A stretch of 64,000 bases of DNA from Aliiruegeria lutimaris. Lineage in GTDB: Bacteria; Pseudomonadota; Alphaproteobacteria; Rhodobacterales; Rhodobacteraceae. The position numbers and the translations under genes are program-made. Below, in pieces: positions 1 to 8,071 of this stretch. Positions within the stretch are counted from its first letter, which is position 1, and every line of letters starts with the position of its first letter. Location of the stretch: the NCBI RefSeq assembly GCF_900099935.1, contig NZ_FNEK01000012.1, positions 34,065-98,064 on the forward strand, read 5' to 3'. The notes beneath the pieces are model-generated. The model was not told where the DNA came from, searched no databases, and was given only the letters and a program-made list of their open reading frames with translations.

Positions 1-117
1 GGCCGCGTCGAGCCCGGCCAGATCGGCGGGGCTCGCAAGGAAAGTCGGCGCAAAGGCATCATTCAGGGCGGCTAGGTCGGTCTCGCTATAGGGGCCGATG
101 ACAATAGTGGCGGACAT
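1..117 (-). CDS. Partial N-terminus of a probable 2-hydroxyacid dehydrogenase
   Basis: Only the first 39 codons lie in the window; the gene runs off the left edge. The start follows an AGGAG-type ribosome-binding site on the minus strand. The visible residues (MSATIVIGPYSE, then LNDAFAPTFL) look like the N-terminal catalytic-domain strand and helix of D-2-hydroxyacid dehydrogenases, but no cofactor motif is visible. It lies 156 bp downstream of the lactonase gene in the same direction, so it may be the last gene of the sugar-uptake operon. The family is inferred from weak N-terminal resemblance and context. Confidence 0.45.
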   Translation of the reverse strand, partial: MSATIVIGPYSETDLAALNDAFAPTFLASPADLAGLDAA

Positions 118-273
118 GGCGTCTCCTTGGGTCCTTATCTGCAAGTTGGGGCAATGCGAACGGACGAAAAGAGGGCTGATGCATCAACCCTTTCTCACGC
201 CAGATTGGCTTGCCCTCGGCGATGTTCCCGGTTTTTTGCGGGTGATCCTCGCGGAAGGCAAGACTCGCCTCGG

Positions 274-1224
274 TCAGCTTACCGGGCCATTTGCCGCGGA
301 ACGGCCCCGGGTCCACGGTTCGGCCCCGGGAGTGTCGACATAGATGCGGTAGATCGAGGTCGTGGCGGTGATGAACATACGATGGCCGTCCGCGCCCCCG
401 AAGCAGATATTGGCGACCGTTTCCGGCACAAGGATCTTGCCCAGCAACGTCCCGTCGGGCGCGAAGCAATGCACGCCGTCCTTGGCCGATGACCACAGGT
501 TTCCGGTCATATCGCAGCGCATCCCGTCGGGCAGGCCCTTGTCGATTGTGGCGAAGACGCCCTCATCCGTGAGTTTCCCGCCATCGACGCCGAATACCCG
601 GATCTCGGAAGGCACATCCGACTGGTGGCTGGAGCCGCTCTCGGCGATGTAGAGCTTGCTCTCATCCGGCGAGAAACAGAGACCGTTCGGCTGTATGAAA
701 TCGGTGACGACGGCGGTCAACTCACCCTCGGGCGAGATGCGGTAGACGTTCTGGCTCGGCTGTTCCTGCGCGCGGCGGTAACCTTCGAAATTGCCAATGA
801 TGCCGTAGGTCGGATCGGTGAACCAGATCGCGCCATCGGAGCTGACAACCACATCGTTGGGCGAGTTGAGCGGTTTGCCCTGGTAGCTGTCGGCCAGCAC
901 CGTCAGCGTACCATCATACTCTGTCCGCACGACATCCCGGTACCCATGGCGACAGCCGATCAACCGTCCCTGGCGATCGCGCGTATTGCCGTTGTTGAAC
1001 TCGGTATTGGCGCGGAACTGCGTCAATTCACGGGTCGTCTCGTTCCAGCACATGATGCGGCGGTTCGGGATATCGGAAAAGAGCAGGCTGTTCCATTCCC
1101 CGAACCAGACCGGACCCTCGGCCCAGATGAATCCGCCTGCCAGAAGTTCGAGATGGGACATCGGGTGCACCAGCTCGCGAAAGCGGTCGTCGTGGACTTC
1201 GAGATGCGGGGGGTAGACCTTCAC
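274..1224 (-). CDS. SMP-30/gluconolactonase-family lactonase
   Basis: About 316 residues. It contains the SMP-30/LRE beta-propeller landmarks: a FIWAEGPVWF-type entry motif near residue 32, LNSPNDVVVSSDG, WFTDPTYGI and QPNGLCFSPD, which together carry the metal-binding Glu, Asn and Asp residues. The family hydrolyses sugar-acid lactones such as glucono- or xylonolactone. The GTG start at 1224 overlaps the permease stop as GTGA and has AGGAGG upstream. A longer reading is open upstream but would lie inside the permease gene, so it is rejected. As last clear gene of the ABC-transporter operon it probably opens a lactone formed from the imported sugar. The substrate is not readable from sequence. 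Confidence 0.85.
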   Translation of the reverse strand: MKVYPPHLEVHDDRFRELVHPMSHLELLAGGFIWAEGPVWFGEWNSLLFSDIPNRRIMCWNETTRELTQFRANTEFNNGNTRDRQGRLIGCRHGYRDVVRTEYDGTLTVLADSYQGKPLNSPNDVVVSSDGAIWFTDPTYGIIGNFEGYRRAQEQPSQNVYRISPEGELTAVVTDFIQPNGLCFSPDESKLYIAESGSSHQSDVPSEIRVFGVDGGKLTDEGVFATIDKGLPDGMRCDMTGNLWSSAKDGVHCFAPDGTLLGKILVPETVANICFGGADGHRMFITATTSIYRIYVDTPGAEPWTRGRSAANGPVS

Positions 1225-2198
1225 TGCTTGGACCTCCTGGTGCTGGCGGCAATCACGATGGCGATGATGATGGATCCGGTCAGAACCAAGCGCACGCCGG
1301 CCCCGGTGCCGTAACTGTTGAGCATCGAGACCACAAGGAACATGAAGAGAGCCGCACCCCAGACGCCGGGAACGTTGGAATCGCCACCTGCGACGGAACA
1401 GCCCCCGATCACGACGACGGCGATGGACATCAGCAAATACTCGGCACCCATGTTGAGCGCGGCGCCGCCGGAGAAGCTGGCCAGCAGGAAGCCCGCGAGC
1501 GAGGCAAACAAGGCGACGGTGATATAGGTCGCCGCCCGGACAGCCTCGACCGGCACGCCAGCCAGTCGGGCAGCGCGGAGGTTCTGGCCCGTTGCGAGCA
1601 GCCAGCGCCCCCATGTCATCCGTTCCAGAAGGATCCAGAGGAGAATGGCGAGCCCAAGGGCGATCCACGCGACATTCGGGATGTGGAGAAAGCGTCCGGT
1701 CGAGAAATCGGCCAACCCCTCGGGCGGCTTGATCCGCAACCCGCGGTTCGACCAGATGGCGATGGACTGGTAGATCAGCGAGGCGGCCAGCGTGGCGATG
1801 ATCGGCGGCAGCCGCAACAGGAAGATCAGCGCGTAATTGGCCATGCCGACGCCGAGACCGGTGGCGAGAGCGATCGCGAGCCCATAGAACGCGGTGCCTG
1901 GTTCCGTCCCCATTGCGCGCAGGGCGAGGGTTGCGGCCAGGGTCATCGTTGCCGGTACCGACAGGTCGATGTTTCCGGGGCCGAGGGTGATAACGAGCAT
2001 CTGCCCAAGCCCGACAATGGCCGCGAAGGCGCCGAAGCTGAGGGCGGCATAGGCGAGCTCGCCCGCGCCACGACCCGAGGTCAGCCAGAGTGTTGCCGAG
2101 AAGGCGAGGGCTGCGGCCGTCCAGGACCAGATCCAGGGCCGGGAGGAGAGGGCCGCGAGCGAAGAGCCGCTTTTGCGGGATGCAGATTGCGCGCTCAT
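1221..2198 (-). CDS. Sugar ABC transporter permease (RbsC type)
   Basis: 325 residues and strongly hydrophobic, with roughly nine or ten predicted membrane spans. It has the BPD_transp_2 hallmark region around GPGNIDLSVPATM and a C-terminal GGCSVAGG motif seen in ribose/xylose-type permeases. It forms the membrane channel with the neighbouring permease. The ATG at 2198 overlaps the stop of the upstream permease as ATGA, and its own stop overlaps the lactonase GTG, so the genes are translationally coupled. Two different permeases in one operon suggest a heterodimeric channel. Confidence 0.9.
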   Translation of the reverse strand: MSAQSASRKSGSSLAALSSRPWIWSWTAAALAFSATLWLTSGRGAGELAYAALSFGAFAAIVGLGQMLVITLGPGNIDLSVPATMTLAATLALRAMGTEPGTAFYGLAIALATGLGVGMANYALIFLLRLPPIIATLAASLIYQSIAIWSNRGLRIKPPEGLADFSTGRFLHIPNVAWIALGLAILLWILLERMTWGRWLLATGQNLRAARLAGVPVEAVRAATYITVALFASLAGFLLASFSGGAALNMGAEYLLMSIAVVVIGGCSVAGGDSNVPGVWGAALFMFLVVSMLNSYGTGAGVRLVLTGSIIIAIVIAASTRRSKQ

Positions 2199-3124
2199 GT
2201 GGCGGCTCCTTTCCGGCTGAAGATCAGCCGCGCGGTCAGCACGAGGATCAGGATGGCGCCCTGCGAACCGATCTGCCAGTCCGGCGAGAGCCGCAGGAAG
2301 CTGAGGAAGGAGGCGGCGAGCGTCAGTGTCAGGGCTCCGATCACGGCACCCGTGGGCGAGACCTTGCCGCCGGTGAACTCACCACCACCGAGGATGACGC
2401 CGGCAATGGAGAGCAGCGTGTAGCGCAGCGCGATATTGGCGTCCGCTGCGGTGGTCAGCCCCACCAGCGCCATGCCGGCCAGAACGCCGAACAGCCCCGC
2501 CAGCCCATAGGCCCAGGCCTTGAGCCGGGTGACGGAGAGGCCTGCGCGGGTCAGCGCGCGGGAATTGCCACCGACGCCGCGCAGCACGGTACCAAAGCCC
2601 GAACGGATGATCAGCAGGTGGGTGACAATGGCGATCAGGATCGAGGCAACGACGGCCATTGGCATGAAGGGTGGTTTCACCGTCATGAGTGTCCGCAGCC
2701 AGCCGGGCGAGGCGCCGCCGGGCGAGGGCAGAATGAAGAGCGCCAGACCGCCCCAGACGAAGGACATGCCCAGCGTGACCACGATGGCCGGAAGCTCCAG
2801 CGCGTCGATCACCGCGCCCATCGCCGCGTAAGTCACGATCAGCGCTACCAGCATCAGGATGCCGATCATCGGGCTGTCATTGAGATAGGTCGCGGTGATG
2901 CAGGCCACGAGGCTGACAAAGGCGCCGACCGAAAGGTCGATATCGTTGACCATGATGATCATCATCTGCGCGATGGTCGCCAGCGCGATCGGCACGGCGA
3001 GGTTGAACAGCAGGTTGAGCCCGAAATAGCTCATCGCCCGCGGCTGCATGTAGAAGGTCGCCGCGAGCAGCACGGCGAGCGAGATCACCGGAAGCAAGAT
3101 GCGGTGTCTGGAAAAGAAGCTCAT
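2195..3124 (-). CDS. Sugar ABC transporter permease (RbsC type)
   Basis: 309 residues with many membrane spans. It carries the family motif NDIDLSVGAFVSL and a GGGEFTGGKVSPTGA segment equivalent to the carbohydrate-permease GG motif. The start at 3124 (MSFFSRHR) is chosen because its ATG overlaps the ATPase stop as ATGA; the reading is open further upstream, but that lies inside the ATPase gene. It pairs with the next permease downstream to form a CUT2-class importer channel in the inner membrane. Confidence 0.9.
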   Translation of the reverse strand: MSFFSRHRILLPVISLAVLLAATFYMQPRAMSYFGLNLLFNLAVPIALATIAQMMIIMVNDIDLSVGAFVSLVACITATYLNDSPMIGILMLVALIVTYAAMGAVIDALELPAIVVTLGMSFVWGGLALFILPSPGGASPGWLRTLMTVKPPFMPMAVVASILIAIVTHLLIIRSGFGTVLRGVGGNSRALTRAGLSVTRLKAWAYGLAGLFGVLAGMALVGLTTAADANIALRYTLLSIAGVILGGGEFTGGKVSPTGAVIGALTLTLAASFLSFLRLSPDWQIGSQGAILILVLTARLIFSRKGAAT

Positions 3125-4548
3125 GACGCCTCCTGCATGTGGAAGGACGCTTCGAGAATGCGTTCCTCGGTGATGTTCGGTGGGGTCAGTTCGGCGCTGA
3201 TCTCGCCATTGCGGAAGACGAAGACGCGGTCGCACTGGCAGACCTCTTCGGTCTCGGTCGAGTACCACAGGAAGGTGCGGCCCTTCGAGGCCTCCTCCCG
3301 CAGCATGGCATAGACATCCTGCTTGGTGCCGACATCGACGCCGCGCATCGGGTCATCCATGATCACCACCGGCGCGGTGGAGGCCAGTGCGCGGGCGAAG
3401 AGCACCTTCTGCTGGTTGCCGCCCGACAGGGACAGAACCGGGTTTTCGACATCGTCGGTGCGAATGCCGATCCGTCGCTTCCATTCCTCGGACTTCGCGC
3501 GTTCGGCCTTGCGGTCGATCCACCCCCAGGCATCGACCTGGCGCAGGAGGGAGATCGACATGTTGAAGAGGATCGACCAGAGCGGCAGGACTCCGTCGCG
3601 TGGCCGGTCGCCGGCAACGAAGACGCATTTCGGGCGATGCCCGGCGCGCCAGTTGGAACTGCTGGAGAGGTAGAGCTTTGCCAGCGCTGCGGCCTGGCCA
3701 TGGCCGGCCAGGCCCGACAGGCCGACGATCTCGCCCTTGCGTGCGGTCAGACCCTGCTCGGTCTGGATGACGATCTCGCCGGTGTGGCGTTGCGCGGACG
3801 CGGCGGCTTCCGTGCCTTCGGCGGCGACGTGGCCCATCGCTTCGACAAGGCCCCGCCGAGTGAACTCGGCCGTGGGACGTTCGGCAACGATGCCGCCATC
3901 CTTGAGAACGATAATGCGCGATGCGACCTCGAAGACCTCACCCAGCATGTGTGAGATGAAGATTACCGCGCCGCCGTCGGCACAGAATTTCTTGATATGG
4001 GTCAGGAGTTGCTCCGCGATCCCGGCATCGAGCGAAGAGGTCGGCTCGTCGAGGATCACCAGGCGCGCCTTCGTGCCGCGCGGGGCGAAGCCGATGGCGA
4101 TTTCCACCATCTGCCGCTCGGCGATGGGCAGCGAGTCGATCTCGGCATTAGGGTCTATTCCATGGCCGGGAAAGATCTGGTCGAGGCTCTTGGTGATAAT
4201 GTCGCCAGCGGTGCGGCGCCAACTCGCCCCTTTCATATCGCGCAGCGAAACCCGGAGGTTCTCGGCCACGGTCAGGTTGGGGCAGAGCGACAATTCCTGG
4301 AATACGGAGCGGACACCCGCGTCGGCGGCCTCCGTCGCCCCCGGAAAAGCGATCTCGCCGGAACTTGGGGCGAGCCCGCCATTGATGAGATAGACCAGCG
4401 TGGATTTTCCGGCCCCGTTATGCCCGACAAGGCCCAGGCAATCCCCAGGCCGGACGGACAAGCTTACCCCGTCGAGTGCGCGGACCGGGCCAAAATGCTT
4501 GGCGGCGTCGGTCAGCGATACGATTGGGGCGCTTTCTTGCTCGCTCAT
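3121..4548 (-). CDS. Sugar ABC transporter ATP-binding protein (CUT2, double domain)
   Basis: About 475 residues with two nucleotide-binding domains, as in RbsA/XylG. Domain 1 has Walker A GHNGAGKST, Walker B LVILDEPTSSLD, and a degenerate signature (LPIAERQMVEIA). Domain 2 lacks a proper Walker A (GLSGLAGHGQ) but has a clean LSGGNQQKV signature and a VVIMDDPMRGVDVG Walker B. This asymmetry is usual for the class. The start at 4548 has GAGG upstream; an open reading further upstream would include the hairpin after the binding-protein gene and is rejected. It powers the importer formed with the two permeases downstream. Confidence 0.93.
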   Translation of the reverse strand: MSEQESAPIVSLTDAAKHFGPVRALDGVSLSVRPGDCLGLVGHNGAGKSTLVYLINGGLAPSSGEIAFPGATEAADAGVRSVFQELSLCPNLTVAENLRVSLRDMKGASWRRTAGDIITKSLDQIFPGHGIDPNAEIDSLPIAERQMVEIAIGFAPRGTKARLVILDEPTSSLDAGIAEQLLTHIKKFCADGGAVIFISHMLGEVFEVASRIIVLKDGGIVAERPTAEFTRRGLVEAMGHVAAEGTEAAASAQRHTGEIVIQTEQGLTARKGEIVGLSGLAGHGQAAALAKLYLSSSSNWRAGHRPKCVFVAGDRPRDGVLPLWSILFNMSISLLRQVDAWGWIDRKAERAKSEEWKRRIGIRTDDVENPVLSLSGGNQQKVLFARALASTAPVVIMDDPMRGVDVGTKQDVYAMLREEASKGRTFLWYSTETEEVCQCDRVFVFRNGEISAELTPPNITEERILEASFHMQEAS

Positions 4549-4575
4549 GCGCGCCTCGTATTCCAGAAAAGGGGC

Positions 4576-4597
4576 GCAGGCCGGTTTCCCGGCCCGC
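4576..4597 (-). terminator. Intra-operon hairpin after the binding-protein gene
   Basis: An inverted repeat with GGCCGG/CCGGCC core arms and a TTTC loop, plus two further outer pairs, lies between the binding-protein stop (4616) and the ATPase start (4548). There is no T-run. Such hairpins commonly protect the upstream mRNA or attenuate transcription, so that binding protein is made in excess over the membrane parts. The role is inferred. Confidence 0.5.
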
Positions 4598-4615
4598 ACT
4601 AGGGAGGATCCTGGG

Positions 4616-5623
4616 TCATTTCGACGAAGCGATGACTTCTTTGGCGTCTTCCATGCCGTAGCTCACGTTGGCGACGGAGCCGGCCGGTGTCGTGGCAAGC
4701 GCTTCCGCCAGCGTATCCTGGGTGACGGTCAGGAACGGTACGGTCAGGTCCTTCGGTACCTCTTCGCCGCTCAGGATCTGCTGGGCGACCCAAAAGGCGA
4801 GCGAGGCAACGCCGGGCGCGATGGAGAGAGACATCGTCTCGTAACCAGACTCGGCATGTGCATCGGACCACCATTGCATCTCGTCCTGACGGTTGCCGAG
4901 CACGATCAGCGGCATGTCACGGCCGGCGGCCTTGAAGGCCTGCGCGGCGCCATAGCCGTCGCCACCCTGGGTGACAACACCGACTATTTCCGGCAACGAG
5001 GGCAGGATGCCTGCAACGGCCTTCTGCGCCACGTCCTGCGCCCAGTCGCCATGCACGGAGCCGACGATCTTGAACTGGTCATGCTTGGCCACGCCGTCAT
5101 GGATACCCGCGCTGATCTCGTCATCGACGAAAACGCCAGCAAGGCCGCGGATCTCAAGCAGGTTGCCGCCATCGGGGATACGCGTGGCGAGGTAGTCCAC
5201 CTGCTCGCGACCCATCTGCTGGAAGTCCACCGCGATCCGCCAGGCACAGGGCTCGGTCACGACGCCGTCGAAGCTGACCACGGTGATACCCGCGTCACAG
5301 GCTTCCTTGACCGCACCGTTCAGCGCCGTCGGCGAGGCCGAGTTCATGACGATCGCGTCATAGCCCTGCAGGATCATGTTCTGAATCTGCGCAGCCTGCT
5401 CGGTCGCCTGGTTCTCGGACGTGGTATAGGCGTCGGCCGCGGCTACGACACCGTCTGCCACCGCCTTGGTGGCGACTTCTTCCCAGCTTTGCAGCATCGC
5501 CTGACGCCAGGAATTGCCGGCATAGTTGTTCGACAATGCGATGCGCTTGCCGGAGGTGTCCTCCGCTTGTGCGGCACCTGCTACCAGGGCGATCGCAGCC
5601 ACCCCAAGAAGAAACTTGGTCAT
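4616..5623 (-). CDS. Periplasmic sugar-binding protein (type 1, RbsB-like)
   Basis: 335 residues. A signal peptide of about 20 residues (MTKFLLGVAAIALVAGAAQA) precedes mature sequence starting near EDTSGK. The fold is a type-1 periplasmic-binding protein (Peripla_BP_4): a first strand ending SNNYAGNSWR, DAIVMNSASPTAL, VVSFDG and the hinge region VTQGGDGYGAAQAF. The ATG at 5623 has GGGAGG seven bases upstream. It is first in the ABC operon and captures the substrate for the importer. The ligand cannot be named; the lactonase downstream points to an aldose or sugar acid. Confidence 0.9.
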   Translation of the reverse strand: MTKFLLGVAAIALVAGAAQAEDTSGKRIALSNNYAGNSWRQAMLQSWEEVATKAVADGVVAAADAYTTSENQATEQAAQIQNMILQGYDAIVMNSASPTALNGAVKEACDAGITVVSFDGVVTEPCAWRIAVDFQQMGREQVDYLATRIPDGGNLLEIRGLAGVFVDDEISAGIHDGVAKHDQFKIVGSVHGDWAQDVAQKAVAGILPSLPEIVGVVTQGGDGYGAAQAFKAAGRDMPLIVLGNRQDEMQWWSDAHAESGYETMSLSIAPGVASLAFWVAQQILSGEEVPKDLTVPFLTVTQDTLAEALATTPAGSVANVSYGMEDAKEVIASSK

Positions 5624-5799
5624 CGTGATTTCCTCCCTGCACGCGTTTGGGCGTGCGTCTGTTCCTCGGCACGCCGATTGCGTGCACAATTTGAACTCCG
5701 GCGCTCCTCAACGCCGCGCCTGCCGAAAAAAAAGCCGGTCAGGTGGCAATGATCGTAGATGCGCCGAGCCGGCTGTAAAGGAACCGCCCCGCATAAAAT

Positions 5800-5815
5800 T
5801 TGCGGGTTCCCGCAA
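5800..5815. promoter_or_regulatory. Perfect inverted repeat between ABC operon and sensor-kinase operon
   Basis: TTGCGGG-TT-CCCGCAA has two perfect 7-bp arms with a 2-bp centre. It lies in the roughly 285-bp spacer between the divergently transcribed binding-protein gene (start 5623) and the histidine kinase gene (start 5909). Its size and symmetry suit a dimeric regulator, for example the LuxR-type response regulator encoded just downstream. That pairing is inferred. No clear -35/-10 pair was assigned. Confidence 0.5.
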
Positions 5816-5908
5816 CATGACTGCGGGCAGAGGTGTTTTCTTTCCCATTTTTGTCGTGCACTCTTTCGGGTACACGCAAGTTTGGCCGGCTGAACCCGGG
5901 AGGAGCTG

Positions 5909-7087
5909 ATGGCCACCATGCACAAGCAGCAGATTGCGGATGACGTGTTCCTGCGTATCGCGGCGCATCTGGCTGAAGGGACGGACATTACCTCCGCCCT
6001 CGAGGCCGTTGCCGACGAGATCGCGGAAGTTATCCCCTTCACCCATACCGACATCTGTCTGCATGATCGTCCGGGCTGGGTGGCCAGCTACGAGGTTGGA
6101 ATCCGCACCCGCTGGTCGCGCGAGCACACAAGGCTGAATTTCTCGCCGGTTCGGGATCTGCTGTTGAATGATTGCGAATACATGCTGACGGACGACGCGA
6201 CGCGGGACCCGCGCTATACCTTTGCCGGGGCAACCTCGGCGCCGATCTTCAATCACAAGCTGCGCAGCCGGGTGAACGTGCCGCTGAAGGTGATGGGGCG
6301 CCATATCGGGACGCTGAACATCTCTCATTCCACTCCCGGTCTCTACGATATCGAAACGGTCGCCCTTGCCCAGCATGTGGCCGATATCCTCGCGCCCTCC
6401 TTCCATGCCATGCATAGCGCCCAGAGGGCGAAGCAAGCGGCCCGCGCCGGCGAAGCGGCGCAGGCGCGCGAAGAGGGCTTGCGGCGCGGGGCGCTGGAAC
6501 TGACGCAGGCGCTGGAGCAGGAGCGGCAACGGATCGGCATGGATCTGCATGACCAGACCCTGGCCGATCTGACGCGCCTTTTGCGCGAGGTAACGGGCGA
6601 GGAGCCGTTGCATCGCGAGGCGCTTGCTGCCTGGATCGGCGAGACGATTGGCGACCTGCGCCGGATCATCGACACAGCCGTGCCGACCCTGCTCGAACTG
6701 TTCGGATTCACACACGCGGTGCATGTCCACCTTGAGCGCGCGGTGGGTGGAGCGGCGGTGGAAATCGTTGTCGAGGACAGCACGGATGGTGCGCCGGACC
6801 GGCTCGACCCGACGGTTCGGATCTCGCTTTTCCGCATTGCCCAGGAGGCGATCAACAACGCGGCGGCGCATTCCGGGGCAGGGCACATCACCGTTCGTAT
6901 CGACCGTGATGCGCCCGGGCTGCTGACGGTGACGATCCGCGACGATGGCTGCGGTATCCCGGCCGATCCGGAGCGCCAGTCGGGAATTGCTCATATCCGG
7001 ACACGGGCGCGGCTGATCGCGGCTGATCTGGATATTTCGGGCCAAGCGGGAACCACGGTGCGGGTTTCCCTGGAGGAAAAACAATGA
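5909..7087 (+). CDS. GAF-domain sensor histidine kinase (NarL-partner type)
   Basis: 392 residues with no membrane span, so probably cytoplasmic. Residues about 20-165 form a GAF-like sensor domain, followed by a helical linker. A HisKA_3 dimerisation box (ERQRIGMDLHDQ) has the phospho-accepting His near residue 214. A HATPase_c domain has the N box (RIAQEAINNAAAHSG) and G box (VTIRDDGCGIP). The ATG at 5909 follows GGGAGGAG. The last codons overlap the response-regulator start as ATGA. It sits divergent to the sugar ABC operon, suggesting control of uptake. The signal is unknown. Confidence 0.9.
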   Translation: MATMHKQQIADDVFLRIAAHLAEGTDITSALEAVADEIAEVIPFTHTDICLHDRPGWVASYEVGIRTRWSREHTRLNFSPVRDLLLNDCEYMLTDDATRDPRYTFAGATSAPIFNHKLRSRVNVPLKVMGRHIGTLNISHSTPGLYDIETVALAQHVADILAPSFHAMHSAQRAKQAARAGEAAQAREEGLRRGALELTQALEQERQRIGMDLHDQTLADLTRLLREVTGEEPLHREALAAWIGETIGDLRRIIDTAVPTLLELFGFTHAVHVHLERAVGGAAVEIVVEDSTDGAPDRLDPTVRISLFRIAQEAINNAAAHSGAGHITVRIDRDAPGLLTVTIRDDGCGIPADPERQSGIAHIRTRARLIAADLDISGQAGTTVRVSLEEKQ

Positions 7088-7800
7088 AGGTCCTGATCGT
7101 CGAAGACGACCAGTTTCACGCGTCCTATCTCGAGGATGCGCTGGTCGAGGCGCTTCCGGAAGTCACCCAGATATTTCACGCGCTGAACGGCGAGGAGGGT
7201 GAAAAGCAGGCCCGCTCGGCACGGATCGAGGCGGTTGTGATGGACCTGCAGATGGAGCACCGCAACGGGATCGAGGCCGCGCGCACGATCTGGTCGGAGC
7301 GTCCGCACACACGGATCCTGTTCTGGTCGAACTACGCGGACGAGGCTTACCTGCGAGGTATTTCGACAACGGTGCCCGAGGACAGCGCCTATGGCTACGT
7401 TCTCAAGACGGCGTCGCGCGACCGGTTGAAGCTGGCGCTGCGAGCGGTTCTGGTCGAAGGCCAGATCATGGTGGACCGCGAGATCCACCGTCTGCAACGA
7501 CGCGCGAGTTCGCCGCGCAACGTGCTTCAGGACAGCGAATACGAGATCCTGCTGGATCTCGCCATCGGATTGCAGGACAAGTTGATCGCCGAACGGCGGG
7601 GCATGTCGCTGCGTACGGTTCAAAACCGGCTCTTGTCTCTTTACGACAAGCTTGGGGTCGATACCGTCACGGACGAAGGCTTGCCGTTGAACAAGCGTGT
7701 GCGGGCGCTGAATCGGGCACTTATGACGCGGACGATCAATATCGACTCACTGGAGACCGCGCAGCGGGAGTTCGAGCGCTGGCTGGCACGGCGGGGCTGA
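7084..7800 (+). CDS. LuxR/NarL-type response regulator
   Basis: 238 residues. The receiver domain has the acidic pair in IVEDDQ (residues 7-9), phospho-acceptor Asp near residue 54 (VVMDLQM) and a conserved Lys in YVLKTASRD. The C-terminal helix-turn-helix (IAERRGMSLRTVQNRLLSLYDKLGVD) matches the LuxR class. Its start overlaps the kinase stop as ATGA, so it is the cognate partner. About 50 residues follow the DNA-binding helix, a tail longer than typical NarL proteins. Likely targets are its own promoter region and the adjacent transporter operon (inferred). Confidence 0.9.
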   Translation: MKVLIVEDDQFHASYLEDALVEALPEVTQIFHALNGEEGEKQARSARIEAVVMDLQMEHRNGIEAARTIWSERPHTRILFWSNYADEAYLRGISTTVPEDSAYGYVLKTASRDRLKLALRAVLVEGQIMVDREIHRLQRRASSPRNVLQDSEYEILLDLAIGLQDKLIAERRGMSLRTVQNRLLSLYDKLGVDTVTDEGLPLNKRVRALNRALMTRTINIDSLETAQREFERWLARRG

Positions 7801-7840
7801 GGCGCCCGGACAGGACAGTTCCAATCCAATCGCGAAGATT

Positions 7841-7888
7841 GGGGGCGCTGCCCCCAAGCCCCCGGGATATTTGGCGTCAGAAGAAGAC
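7841..7888. repeat. GC-rich dispersed intergenic element of Rhodobacteraceae type
   Basis: GGGGGCGCTGCCCCC, then AAGCCCCCGGGATATTT and a GTCAGAAGAAG tail, lie just after the response-regulator gene. From memory, near-identical intergenic elements (a G-run/C-run hairpin, CCCCCGG..TATTT, then AAGAAG) are scattered through Rhodobacteraceae genomes. The first 15 bases form a short hairpin that could end transcription. Only one copy was seen in this window. Confidence 0.5.
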
Positions 7889-7914
7889 TGCAACTTTGTA
7901 TCGGCGTTCTCAGA

Positions 7915-7985
7915 CCACGGGCTTCGCTCGTTTCCGGGATGCCCGTGGCACCGCGTCGGAGGCATGATCCAAAGGATCGTCTCCG
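7915..7985. other. Two hairpins in the gap between convergent genes
   Basis: CCACGGGC (7915-7922) pairs with GCCCGTGG (7941-7948). A second stem, with CGGAG/CTCCG outer arms and GATCC-AAA-GGATC inner arms, spans 7957-7985. They lie between the response regulator (plus) and the shikimate-dehydrogenase-like gene (minus). They could serve as factor-assisted terminators for either gene; no T-run follows. No gene is seen in 7801-8071. Confidence 0.4.
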
Positions 7986-8071
7986 CACCCATGCGACAGC
8001 ACTGCCGTGAAACAGACCGGCAAGGTGCCTGCCGATCTGCAACCCTTCAGGCAAGGCTCATTTCTCGGCGG

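Noticed and set aside
1225..1668. N-terminal extension of the lactonase by about 148 residues
   Set aside because: It overlaps the permease gene on the same strand in another frame and is rich in Arg/Gly/Pro. The GTG at 1224 has a strong ribosome-binding site and a coupled GTGA overlap.
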